NCBI RefSeq assembly: GCF_040183065.1
Contig: NC_091123.1
Location: forward strand, 10,596,001-10,660,000
Length of the DNA: 64,000 nt
DNA from: Periplaneta americana
Lineage: Eukaryota; Arthropoda; Insecta; Blattodea; Blattidae
Direction of reading: 5' to 3'
Both the position numbers and the translations under genes were made by a program. Below are positions 21,801 to 30,712 of the stretch, in pieces (positions within the stretch are counted from its first letter, which is position 1; each line of letters starts with the position of its first letter). The notes under the pieces are model-generated. The model was not told the origin of the DNA. It searched no databases and saw nothing but the letters and a program-made list of their open reading frames with translations.

Positions 21801-24800
21801 AATGCGTTGATGTGGCTTTACGTTTACTTTCTTCTGAGGTTTAATTCTGGGAGTAGAAGGTTTGACTTCGGACACTGGTTCTGGCAAGTCGTGAGTTATG
21901 TCATATTCCACTGTTGCTGGATAGTCAGAATATTCTTGTACATCTTCGTATTCTTGTCTTCTCTGATTTTGTTTTCGAGATTTGCTTCTTCTAGGATTGA
22001 CTACTGTGTCATAATCATAATAAAGATATTCTCCTTCATCGTCATTATCGGCTCTTCTCTGAACGTTATCCAATGAATTTCTCACTCTCCCCACTTGCTT
22101 TTTGCGACCGTTGGTCTTGCTGCGAGAATTTTGTTTCTTCGTCGTTGTTCTGCGTGCTGCATTCCTAGATCTTTCCACCTGGAAGGAATGAGATTCATCA
22201 TCTACAGCACTACGTTTCTGTCTCTGACTTTTACTGTTTTCTCCAATTGGCCGAACCTTCGTCCTCGAAGTACTAGCTTCAGGTTTTGAAGACTCTTCAG
22301 CAACCATAACGTCAACATTAGATTCAGCCTGTAAGCCATGCCCAAGATGACCGTTTATCTGAGGTCTTTTCACGACTGTGCTTGCTGCTAACTCGTTTTC
22401 GTGATCAGAGACATATGCGTTATCCCGTACATTGTAATTCTGTATTGGAGGAGGCATCATTCCTTGAATATTCCTATAGTTGTATAGTATTTTAGGCCTT
22501 CTTCGGGGCACCACAGGAACTGGATCTTCGGTCAACAGTGAGAGAATGGATGTGGGGTAAAAATTTGGTGTCTTTTTAACTGTCTTGATCACAATGTAAG
22601 GTTTTGATGGTACCGGAGGTGGTAGCATGCCGAAAATTATTTCTGGTTTCGGGGGTTGCCTGTATGTGTTTCCAGATTCTTCTGAAGAAGTGTGTTCAGA
22701 ATGAAGGCCAGCTTGTACAGTTGTTTCTTCCGGTTCCCTTGTGTTATACCTGATTGTCTCGTGGGTGATATTCTTGAATCTGTTACTTGGTATAGATACA
22801 TAGTTATCACTGAAGTATCCTGTACTCGGGGGACTTTCTACTTCAGGTTGTGATGTTTGGGCAAATTCATCTTCGTCTTCATGAGAATTAGATTTGGAAG
22901 CAGTTTCTAAGTTATACTGCCCACCAATAGGCACGAAATGCCTATTATCTCTTTCGCTGTGATCATCATGTAGTTCTGAAAATTGCTTTGTTCTCGTCTT
23001 TATGCGCTCTGGAAGTGGTTCGGAATATGCAGGAAGATTATTTAAATCACCTATATTTCGGATGTGTTCCATAATGTCTGCGTAGAACCTTAAAGCGTCA
23101 GGATCTTCAGCAGTGGTTTCAGATTTCTCGGAGCTTGCATGCTGAGGAAGACTCACTGTTGCCTCCTTGAAGAAAGGGTTGTCCAGAGGTTCACTACCGA
23201 AATATTTTGTACGCATGCAATCTATCGTGTCTCCCAGACCTTTCAAACGAGGCAACTTTGGTCTTGGTTTCTTGTTCCATTCTCCATCTTTCGTTCGTTT
23301 GGGTACGACATCTTGAGGACCTGACACTTCTGGACAGTACACATTCTCTCTAGACTCATAAAATTCCATCCCCCCTTCTGTCTTCCTTGGTATCGACTTG
23401 GGATTGATAGCATATCTTAATGGTGAGTACGGAGAAAGAGCATCGGAAGGAGGAGATTTATAAAATGGATACTTTTTAGTGTTTACAGTGGGCTTATGTA
23501 CAATTCCTCTCTCTGCGTTGTGCAAAGCTTCTTTCCATTCATTTACGTTCTTTTGAAGCTCCCTTTCTTTCTCTTCATCTAATTGTTTTTCCTCTTCTTC
23601 TAAACGAAGATCTTCTTCGTTCGCAGAGAGATACTGAGGTGTTCCATAGCTCTCTTCATCTGTTCTTCGTATTGTTCTAACATGTTCATTTCTGTTCCCG
23701 CCATCGTTTGACTTTTTACCATTCCTCTTATCTCGAGAAACTTCCAGACTTGTTTGGGAAGGAGGTTTTACGTGGTGACTTTCATTAACCATAGATTCAG
23801 TAGCAATGACGTCTCCTATATCTTCTGACGTAAGATTCTGAGTTATCACAGACGTTTCATTTACGTGGCTATCATCAGAGACCCTCCCATCTTGAACATG
23901 GCTTGATATCGTTTCTTCTACTCCATCACTTTGTGCCGGCTGGTTTTTCTTATTTCTCAGTTCTTGGTATTTCTCTATGTAAGGCTTTGTGTGTGTGTTC
24001 ACAGTGCTCTGGGGCTTTTCTTTTGGTCGAGGGATTACTTTCGGTGGTGGACTTTCTTTTCTAGGATCATGAAATTGCTTGCCTCTTTTCGAGTATTGTG
24101 CTAATGTCAACGCTTCAATAAATTTTGCCCATAGCGGCAATTGATCATCGCTTTTGGTGAGCGATTTAGTTTTTGAATTTACGTTCGGTGCGTTGTTTAA
24201 TGCTTTCTCAAATATAAACAAGTCTTTGTTTGCAATAGTCCCATTTTCAATATCGAGAGAAATTATTGGGTTTTGTTTCTCATCAAAATTTCTGAATTTT
24301 CGAATGTCTTTATATTTGCTTGTGTATTTCTGCGAATTTTTCGTCTTGTTTGGTGCCATCAAAATTTCTACTTTTGAAAGTTCATCTTTTCTTTCTTGTG
24401 GTAATGCTTCTGTAACTAATTCAGTACCTGAATTGTCTCTAAATTCAGTGCTATCCTGAATTTGATGAGAGGTAAAATTTTGAACGGACAGTTTTCTGTG
24501 TCTGTCGTGAATAACTTCTACTGGGAAGTGTGTTTGCTCTACGTGTTGGATTTCTTCTAGAGGTATACTTGGATGTTTTCTTTGATAAACTGAATCCGAA
24601 AATTTTCTAGCATTCTTCACGTCACTTATGCTGCTTGAACTACTGCCTATTTTACTGATATCAACATCATCTTTCAACTGCTTTGTGGGTAAGGAAGGCT
24701 GTTCGTGCTGCGGCGGCGGCGGCGGCGGCGTTAAGAGTTGTCTAAGAGATTCCCTTGCATTTTCATCTCCGTCGGTATGAATTCGTCTTATTTTTGTGTG

Positions 24801-26516
24801 TACAGAGGTCTGGTACTCGTTATTTAACGGCGTTCCATACAAATGTTTTCTGAGTTCATCGTAACTGGTCTTTGAACTTTCTTCACTAATTGAGCTTTCA
24901 GCAGGTAAATCAAGGAATGGGAATGCCTGGTCCTGAAGGGATAATTTGTATTTAGGTTGACTTTCAATGTTTGCACTCTTATCAGGTGCAGGTTGTTTTA
25001 CTTTTACATCTGATAACAGCATTGGTTTCCATGAATCACTTTCTACTTGTGCTGCACCAGAATTTGTATCTTGTCTTATATGCTGATCAACGCCAGTTGT
25101 AAAGGATTGCCCTTGAAAATTCGGTACGTCTGTTGAATATTTCGTATTTGAAAGTGGTTGACCTTTCACATTTGGTATACTTATTAAGTTATTTACACTT
25201 TTGAATGTTTGACTTCGAATATTTGGTACATTTATTTGATCATTTGCACTTGTAGGTGGTTGATTTTTTAAATTCAGAATATTTATTGGTTGTTGTACAT
25301 GTGCAAATGCTTGCGTTTGGACATTAGGCATATTTATTGTGGATTTTGTATTTGTAAATACTCCACTCTGTATATTTGGCAATTTCATTGAATCTGTTAC
25401 ACTTGTGAAAATCTGACCTTGCAATTTTGGTACATATATTGGTATTGGATATTTTGTAGTTTTAACTTCTTGGCTTTCCTGATTTGACACTAATGCTGGT
25501 TCCCCTGCATTTTCAAATGTTTGACCTTGCAGAGTTGACACAATTGTTGGTTGGCCTTGCAGATTCGACACAATTGTGGGATGCGACGCAGTTATAAATG
25601 CTTGATTTTGCAGATGTGATTGAATTGCTGGATCAAGTGCAGTTTGAAGTGGTTGAACTTGGAACTTTGGTACATTTATTGAGTACTGTACAGGTATAAA
25701 TGCTTGATTTTGCAGATTTAAACCAATTGTTGGACCTGGTGCACTTGCAAATTGTTGAATTTGCGGATTAGGTAGATGTAGTGCATGCTGTGTAGGTATA
25801 AATGCTTGGCCTTCTAAATTTGATCCGATTGTTGTATCTGATGCACCTGACAATGACTGACCTTGAAGATTAGGTATACTTAATGGATCACTTTCACCGC
25901 TAGCATCCTCAACTGTAGCTTCGGGTGGTGGTGTTGTTTTCTGAACAGGCTTCCAGGCGTTTGGAGCAGCTACAATTATTCCTAATCCCGGTAAAATGAC
26001 AGCGCCATCCGGCTTATTGTCCTTGTGGGTGACTGTTCCTCCAGGGTGTTGGATGGTGTGAGAGTAGCTCGCCATGAGTTTTACAGGAGCTGTGTCCTCG
26101 CCCTGATCCTCCACGAACATCAGTTTCTTCTCGTCGGTGGTGACCTTATGACTCTTCCACGTGTTCAGCGGCGGTGAGGTCTTCACATTGACCTGCTCTC
26201 CAGACTCCGCATCAACCAGCTTCTGCTCTTGGCTGGAGCCTTGAGTCTCGGAATCCTCGTCGCTGCTCTTCGTGTTTTTGGGTCTGGTCTTGGAACCTTC
26301 ATGGTGGTCGTAACCTTCTTGATTCTCTCCTTCCTTGGCGAATCCTCCGTGATCGTATGCAGAGTCCTCGTAGCCTTCTTCAGAGTACACCTCGCTGATC
26401 TTCTTGCTGGACACCACTTCTCGCAGTCTGGGTGCGTTGGCTATTTCCTCGGCAGTGGTAGCCGAGGCCAGGGCATCACTTCTAGGCAGGTGCTTCACTG
26501 TGTGACTCCGACGAAC
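18885..26516 (-). CDS. Large secreted low-complexity protein, exon 2 (main exon)
   Basis: I do not recognise this protein. The frame starts at a TTGTTGCAG|GT acceptor (26517/26516) and ends at TGA (18887-18885), giving 2,543 residues of a predicted 2,624. The ATG at 26537 lies in the intron and is not the start. In order (full-protein numbering): a block with VRRSHTVKHLPRSDA and EVYSEEGYEDSAYDHGGF (~82-165); a degenerate ~20-residue repeat around P-N-x-Q-G-Q-x-F (~295-555); a run of six prolines (~680); an acidic helical stretch EEEEKQLDEEKERELQKNV (~1055); YCPEVSGPQDVVPKR and DTIDCMRTKYFGSEPLDNPF (~1140-1190), the most domain-like part; a furin-like RQKRSA (~1515); KSCEESENGC (~1728); RSRKRIP (~2026); and a basic tail. 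Most of the rest is Lys/Arg/Glu/Ser/Asn-rich and probably disordered. Cysteines are few. An unbroken 7.6-kb frame in such AT-rich DNA is itself strong evidence of selection. A matrix or cuticle role is only a guess. Confidence 0.9.
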   Translation of the reverse strand, partial: VRRSHTVKHLPRSDALASATTAEEIANAPRLREVVSSKKISEVYSEEGYEDSAYDHGGFAKEGENQEGYDHHEGSKTRPKNTKSSDEDSETQGSSQEQKLVDAESGEQVNVKTSPPLNTWKSHKVTTDEKKLMFVEDQGEDTAPVKLMASYSHTIQHPGGTVTHKDNKPDGAVILPGLGIIVAAPNAWKPVQKTTPPPEATVEDASGESDPLSIPNLQGQSLSGASDTTIGSNLEGQAFIPTQHALHLPNPQIQQFASAPGPTIGLNLQNQAFIPVQYSINVPKFQVQPLQTALDPAIQSHLQNQAFITASHPTIVSNLQGQPTIVSTLQGQTFENAGEPALVSNQESQEVKTTKYPIPIYVPKLQGQIFTSVTDSMKLPNIQSGVFTNTKSTINMPNVQTQAFAHVQQPINILNLKNQPPTSANDQINVPNIRSQTFKSVNNLISIPNVKGQPLSNTKYSTDVPNFQGQSFTTGVDQHIRQDTNSGAAQVESDSWKPMLLSDVKVKQPAPDKSANIESQPKYKLSLQDQAFPFLDLPAESSISEESSKTSYDELRKHLYGTPLNNEYQTSVHTKIRRIHTDGDENARESLRQLLTPPPPPPQHEQPSLPTKQLKDDVDISKIGSSSSSISDVKNARKFSDSVYQRKHPSIPLEEIQHVEQTHFPVEVIHDRHRKLSVQNFTSHQIQDSTEFRDNSGTELVTEALPQERKDELSKVEILMAPNKTKNSQKYTSKYKDIRKFRNFDEKQNPIISLDIENGTIANKDLFIFEKALNNAPNVNSKTKSLTKSDDQLPLWAKFIEALTLAQYSKRGKQFHDPRKESPPPKVIPRPKEKPQSTVNTHTKPYIEKYQELRNKKNQPAQSDGVEETISSHVQDGRVSDDSHVNETSVITQNLTSEDIGDVIATESMVNESHHVKPPSQTSLEVSRDKRNGKKSNDGGNRNEHVRTIRRTDEESYGTPQYLSANEEDLRLEEEEKQLDEEKERELQKNVNEWKEALHNAERGIVHKPTVNTKKYPFYKSPPSDALSPYSPLRYAINPKSIPRKTEGGMEFYESRENVYCPEVSGPQDVVPKRTKDGEWNKKPRPKLPRLKGLGDTIDCMRTKYFGSEPLDNPFFKEATVSLPQHASSEKSETTAEDPDALRFYADIMEHIRNIGDLNNLPAYSEPLPERIKTRTKQFSELHDDHSERDNRHFVPIGGQYNLETASKSNSHEDEDEFAQTSQPEVESPPSTGYFSDNYVSIPSNRFKNITHETIRYNTREPEETTVQAGLHSEHTSSEESGNTYRQPPKPEIIFGMLPPPVPSKPYIVIKTVKKTPNFYPTSILSLLTEDPVPVVPRRRPKILYNYRNIQGMMPPPIQNYNVRDNAYVSDHENELAASTVVKRPQINGHLGHGLQAESNVDVMVAEESSKPEASTSRTKVRPIGENSKSQRQKRSAVDDESHSFQVERSRNAARRTTTKKQNSRSKTNGRKKQVGRVRNSLDNVQRRADNDDEGEYLYYDYDTVVNPRRSKSRKQNQRRQEYEDVQEYSDYPATVEYDITHDLPEPVSEVKPSTPRIKPQKKVNVKPHQRIAETDSRRGEPRYYNREESSREDTRRRSQTSVSRERNKNDNQYASRESNSKSTDSKKLRKIHAKPSRSKTIKSCEESENGCDHHQKEKQKNPSYEYPDYEETPHDEIADEAEVIKSKHLIKLSSKGFENNEESSNTSEDSSKLNDNLSKFKSKYPDTIMSAEQINRILGNFMSRHNPSYSSRYNAEETTLTSETENTTASTTAITESTTKPSTPKSDDDEKTNKPVSKISSSTKNFQKARVIPILNSKVVPELVTSTIKPPDKPSARRRSANSNTQENSSRRTQSAAFLARQNRGKQLKLKQESNANDTSRKVKESHLTKTEKSDEVTEKAVNTTPRTISPRRRNNLSRSNARKQDTEVSGNSNVKENTSRSRKRIPIKIKDTEKVPPTTNNSTPSTKELRSRRKGREKSENTVPVTSVTTEVTDFNDTKTVPENTTAIPRRLQAIEHRRVTKEEIFTTTYFPEDELAREMERESELDALELEEGDESREKVARDISEEDYEDDIYEPFESYNYETKHLKYPGNRLPGGERFHDEENWNSKPGYYIFHEEDHLPRNYYTHPSRSNKESRESYSSDTSKHLHDKSEPSVENSFQNQKSNKFKLEKIEEPTSTETPTKVVTKNGVKGFYIQRPLQSTPASIEIDETREEKTGAKVLTYVVNQKTGIGEWIPSYSDDSEDVTSQTESDYVPEENAKQEEVLKEEPKLRSHSRKKSGSNTKRITESDRTNGSIDSKNISGTKNKNSSNKSKNNRNKFDRKNQRNPAEEKHDNDDSIASDSDNKPEKYGNTSNKQLSARKFHPKDESEIQQDLKGNNEEKGRRTERIRSTKGVEERDLNKDDEDIETEGDAYELDRLSGKSQHRIQKYKNTHRNKFKDTSTKVNARRNEKEEILEEDIAEDSRLDTEKGREVDDTATSLEPDEDYEDVTVQPKTRKNSKKGSTGRIVKHPGERKYYYVDEDGGGKRRRTPSDARRSA

Positions 26517-26622
26517 CTGCAACAATAGAGTCAGCATGTCTCAATTTCACAAAAAAATTGTACGTCTTAAGAAGATACAGTATTGGTGATTGGTAATCTA
26601 TGTATATGGAGATCGGGAAAAT

Positions 26623-26900
26623 TTTATTTTATTAATTTTTTTAAATTTTTTTAAGTTGGTTATTTAACGACGCTGATCAACTACGAGGTTATTTAGCGTT
26701 GATGATATTGGTGATATCGAGATGATATTTGGCGAGATGAGGCCGAGGATTCGCCATAGATTGCCTGGAATTTACCTTACGGTTGGGGAAAACCTCGGAG
26801 AAAACCCAACCAGGTAATCAGCCCAAGCGGGGATCGAACCCGCGCCCGAGCGCAACTTCAGACCGGCAGGCAAGCCCCTTAACCAACTAAACCATGCCGG
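26623..26900 (-). mobile_element. tRNA-derived SINE, family 1, with target duplication
   Basis: The minus strand has box A (TGGTTTAGTTGGTTAAGG-type), box B GGGTTCGATCCCCGC, the family body, a GCGTCGTTAAATAACC 3' end and an A-rich tail. It is flanked by a 14-bp direct repeat GAGATCGGGAAAAT at 26609-26622 and 26901-26914. It lies 107 bp upstream of the main exon's acceptor. Confidence 0.95.
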
Positions 26901-27124
26901 GAGATCGGGAAAATCACGATATAATAGATATGGAATAGATTTTCACTAATCTTTACGAATTAAGTGATTCTGATTAATAGCGGATAAAACAATCGAGACA
27001 AATCGCGAAGTAGAGTTCTAATAGTGAAATATTGACACATTCGCGAATTATTACTATTGCGTCGTTTTATAGCAAATTTCATAATATTTTTTTTTCGGAT
27101 TTCTTTTTCATTTGAATTTGTAAT

Positions 27125-27383
27125 ATATCGTCGTTGTTCCTGCAATAACTCCTATGTGACATATTTATCGATTTTCAGATTTTGCTCTATTAAATAACTT
27201 AAATAGTGATACAGCAAATAATAAAATCTCCTATATGTAATTATATTTCTTTCTTTCGAAAATGTAAGAATTAACGATCTCCTATGTACCACTGCCATAG
27301 AATGAATAAATGTGTTTTTTTCTTCTTAATGAAAAAAATTGATATTTTGCACATAGGAGTTACTGCAGGAACAACGACGATAT
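27125..27383. mobile_element. MITE with TIR, copy 2
   Basis: The ends ATATCGTCGTTGTTCCTGCA and its exact inverse continue through ACTCCTATGTG. This copy is better preserved at its ends than the one at 17301-17545. Confidence 0.9.
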
Positions 27384-27577
27384 CCAAGTAGACTACATTG
27401 CATGATATTTCAGGTGTTCTGATTACATTATTGAACTCAAAAGACGGAGAATTCAATATTTCACTAATAATTTGAAAGTGTTAATTTGACGGCTGCAAGT
27501 TTTTTTTTTTTTTTTTTTTTTTTTTTTCATTTTTAATGAATGTGTGTTAAATACAGTCTCAGTCCAACAAATATTGT

Positions 27578-27762
27578 CTTCGGAATATGTATGATAAGAA
27601 CTTTCTTGTGTTAAATTTTAACGTACCTTGTTAACATGTTTCGACCTATTTTCGGTCATCTTCGGAATTGAATTCCGAAGATGACCGAAAATAGGTCGTA
27701 ACATGTTAACAAGGTACGTTAAAATTTAACACAAGAAAGTTCTTATCATACATATTCCGAAG
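27578..27762. repeat. 185-bp near-perfect palindrome
   Basis: The arms run from CTTCGGAATATGTATGATAA to its inverse, centred on GGAATTGAATTCC near 27670. Only one or two mismatches are seen (for example TTTCGACC versus GGTCGTAAC). There is practically no spacer, so the strand could extrude as a cruciform of about 90 bp. Probably a foldback element; no flanking duplication was identified. Confidence 0.95.
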
Positions 27763-28240
27763 TGATGCAGTGTTAAAAGTTGTGTAATCAAGATGTAAAA
27801 TATTGTCTATTGACCATACCGCACCTTTACCAGAATCCAACGAACCTTTAATGTTAATTATTTGGAAAGTGATATTCATACTGAGTTAATAGACTATTCC
27901 AGTTCTAAAATAATTGTATTTTCCAAAATTTCCATTACTCTCCGCCAAAAGTACAAATCAATCTCCAACAATCTCCGCCGACACCAATATTAAAGAAAAA
28001 AAATTAATCTCCATAAATACCTGCCCCTCTGTATAGACTATACTTTATATTGTCATCAAATGCTTACATGTTAATGGTGACCCTCACATTTCTCTATTTT
28101 TTGTCTCTATCCAAACACTGAAATAATTATATGGACTTCGCACTCCAAACACTGAAAATGTATTAACATGTCGCAAAACAATCACTGAATTAATTACAAG
28201 TATATTTCTACACTAACATTTTTTTTAAATAAGCACTAGA
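27763..28240. other. Unassigned AT-rich DNA
   Basis: No supported feature. It may include the decayed upstream part of the LINE fragment at 28241. Confidence 0.4.
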
Positions 28241-28400
28241 ATGATGCCATTTCTAATTGAAAATAAATCATACAAATTCGCTCACTATTTGAGGATACAT
28301 GATGTCTTACCAACACGAAGTAGGCTATACAGAATTCATATGGTTAACTCTAGTACTTGTCAGATATGTGACAGAGAAGACACTGTCCAGCAACGCGTTA
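28241..28400 (+). pseudogene. LINE C-terminal zinc-binding fragment
   Basis: The frame reads YKFAHYLRIHDVLPTRSRLY, then RIHMVNSSTCQICDREDTVQ. A ...LPTRSRLYRI..V.S..C..C...DT.. pattern is typical of the zinc-binding tail after the RT/RNase H part of several LINE clades (family-level inference). The expected later His/Cys residues are lost after the Gln-Gln. Confidence 0.6.
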
Positions 28401-28659
28401 GTAATAACGTAAAAGTGTATAGCCAAGATGGATAAAACTTTTGACATATTTTAAATAGGGTACTTAAAAATATATAACTCCACATGATGCAATACCAGTA
28501 GTCATTCAACCGGACCAAATTTAGACAGCTCACACATTTTGGTTGATAGCGCACGCATTTCGCTATGTACTACAAAACGTTGATAATGTTAATGTGCAGG
28601 ACTATGTACAATATATATATATATATTTTTTTTTTTTTTTCTCCAATGTCATCTGATTG

Positions 28660-29340
28660 TCATTTGTCATTTCAGGTCTCTCCTGGCAATGGCTTATTTT
28701 TAACCCACTTGTGAGGTTGTGGCGCCTGGAAGGCAGAGTTACCCTGTTAACTTTCTTCCCACCATAATCTGAACACACGCTCTCGTCATGAAACAATACT
28801 AACAATACCATCTTATCGCACCTCCTCATACTCATCCTCTTTCACAATAGCCCTGCCAAGACTCTGAAATTCGCTACCTGCTAGCATCAGGGACTGTCGA
28901 AATAAAATTGAATTCAAACGCAAATTTACTAGGCACTTGGTCAGTAATTGATTTCTTGTAAATAGTTTCCTTAATCTATCAAAAAATATTTCAGTATCCC
29001 GTAATTTCATCACTATACAATTTTGTTATTCTAGGTTTAATTTGTAATTCAGTAAATATAAAATATTGTTGGTTTTTCTATGATAAATTATCTAGCTTTC
29101 ATTAGTCAGGTAATCTTTTCGTACTTTGATTTTTATTGTAATTGTAAATTTAATACAAATTGTAATGTTATTTGTAATTGTAATTGTAAATTTAATACTA
29201 ATTGTAATTTTATTTGTAATTGCAATTGTAAATTTAATACTAATTGTATGTTATTTTATTATTCATATTATAGTTGGAATCTCCTGGTAGACGGGCAGAG
29301 AAGGCCTGACGGCCTTATCTCTACCAGGTTAAATAAATAC
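28660..29340 (+). mobile_element. CR1/Jockey-like LINE 3' end
   Basis: The plus strand can be read RTSSYSSSFTIALPRL, then a stop where the family has Trp, then NSLPASIRDCRNKIEFKRKF and TRHLVS. This matches the C-terminal tail of the fragment at 10547-10990. The 3' end reads AGAAGGCCTGACGGCCTTAT then CTCTACCAGGTTAAATAAAT, the stem-loop and terminus shared by other LINE tails here. Confidence 0.7.
29136..29257. repeat. 42-bp tandem repeat in LINE 3' UTR
   Basis: About 2.8 copies of a unit containing AATTGTAAATTTAATACTAA and TTGTAATTTTATTTGTAATT. A period of 42 is visible as a repeated 14-residue frame (CKFNTNCNxICNCN). Confidence 0.85.
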
Positions 29341-29344
29341 TAAT

Positions 29345-29560
29345 ACTAATATTAATACCCTGCTCCGGTGATATTATGATAAGATGATTATGAAGTGCCA
29401 GGAGAGGTCTTAAACCTAAGCCTAACCTAATTTCCAGGCCATGGACGAACACAGGAACATTGCCCTTTAAGGAAAAATTCCTGTGTTCTAAACTGGAATC
29501 GAACACGAGACCTCATGATCTGTAGTCAGAAGCTCTGACTACTGGTCCATAAGGCTGGTT
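29345..29560 (-). mobile_element. tRNA-derived SINE
   Basis: The minus strand begins CCAGCCTTATGGACCAGTAG (box A region), carries box B GTGTTCGATTCCAG, then AACACAGGAATTTTTCC and a unique body. The head is immediately beside the 13-bp flanking repeat. Confidence 0.75.
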
Positions 29561-29687
29561 CTATGTACAATATTTGAAGGCAGAAAAAATGCAAAAATTT
29601 ACAATACCTATGAATTTTTTTTTTTTTTAAATAGCGCGATTTAATGTAATACTCTCTAGTGTCATCGAAATGTTTATAACACTTTGT

Positions 29688-29780
29688 ACTTATGGCTTTT
29701 AGAGAACCCGGAGATTCATTGCCGCCCTCACATAAACACACCATCGCATCGGTCCCTATCCTGAGCAAGATTAATCCAAT
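29688..29780 (-). mobile_element. RTE-type LINE 3' fragment, copy E (short)
   Basis: Only the last ~90 bp of the family is present, covering the C-terminal ...INLAQDRDRW..Y..AAMNLRVP region with a 6-bp internal duplication (CATCGCATCGG). Confidence 0.75.
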
Positions 29781-30046
29781 ATTTTACAATTCATGCCCTA
29801 TCTCAACACAATATCAATACGCAGATCCGAGAGTAGATCGCAGTACGTAATAACTAGACTAGACGGCAATTCGGAAGGCGGATGCGCCGTAGCCTGTATG
29901 GCATGTGACGTCACAAGCTTGAACAGGAGAACCAATCAGAATCAGTCAGTAACAAGTGCTTCTCGAGTTACTTTGCTCACGTGTGAGTGTTTTAAAATAT
30001 CGAATTAGTAAAACAAACATATACTGTGCATGTGTAAGATAAATAA

Positions 30047-30385
30047 ATGGAAGGAGATACTATAAAAAGACAAGTACTGCACAGGCAGGCGCGGGAAATA
30101 GTGTTTAAGGTGTATAATTATTTTAAAAACATTAACGAGCAGAACTCTGCCGGGCATCATGGTGCTGGCCGCAACGTTGCCAACGCGCAGGAGACGACTG
30201 CAGAAGCATGTGGTGTGGGTTTGCGAACCGTGCAAAGAATTATTAGTGAAGGAAACAAATTTTTTAATGTGAGCGGAACTGCCACGTTTCGCTGTTATGG
30301 AAAATATCCTCGTCGTGAAAAAACAGTTTCTGAATTAGATGATTTTAATAAAAGTATGCTGCGACGTACAGTATTAGATATGTAA
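30047..30385 (+). pseudogene. Transposase N-terminal fragment
   Basis: A 112-residue frame. VLHRQAREIVFKVYNYFKNI then QETTAEACGVGLRTVQRIIS forms a helix-turn-helix-like region, and EKTVSELDDFNKSMLRRTVL is the linker that in related insect transposases precedes the DDE core. The frame stops there. The following bases (30388-30450) read ESDSEKSDGTDEGIRNFD in another frame, resembling an acidic transposase C terminus. The catalytic middle appears to be deleted. Superfamily placement (Tc1/ISL-like) is inference. Confidence 0.65.
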
Positions 30386-30664
30386 CTTCGAGAATCCGAC
30401 TCTGAAAAATCTGATGGGACTGATGAGGGAATCCGCAACTTCGATTAAAACTAGGTACTGAATATGTATTAAATCCTAATTTATATTAAATGTGACCGAA
30501 ATGTGACAATATAACATGGTACTCGTAGTTATTGTTTTAGGGTATTTAACTAGCTAAAATAATTTGCGCCTAGAAATAGACCTAACTACAGTTTCTACTT
30601 AAATAGTGTATCATTCTTTCTAGTAATACACCGTATACATTTCATATTAAAACTGTGTGATAAC

Positions 30665-30665
<1 letters not shown>

Positions 30666-30711
<46 letters not shown>
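30666..30711. repeat. (AAT)n microsatellite
   Basis: Pure AAT run within the TIR element. Confidence 0.95.

Positions 30712-30712
<1 letters not shown>

Larger units (their letters stand above)
28615..29560 (-). mobile_element. Chimeric retrocopy: SINE plus antisense LINE, flanked by a 13-bp duplication
   Basis: CTATGTACAATAT occurs at 28602-28614 and again at 29561-29573. Read on the minus strand, the enclosed 946 bp starts with a tRNA-like head (29560), passes through a SINE body to about 29345, continues into the antisense of a CR1-like LINE 3' end, and finishes with a run of A (28641 down to 28627) and AT repeats. This is the layout of one retrotransposed transcript. Two separate insertions that happen to share the flank is the alternative. 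Confidence 0.65.

Noticed and set aside
26517-26537. ATG at 26537 as start of the large frame
   Set aside because: The first codons after it end in a perfect splice acceptor, no signal peptide results, and the upstream exon at 52554-52796 supplies one in matching phase.
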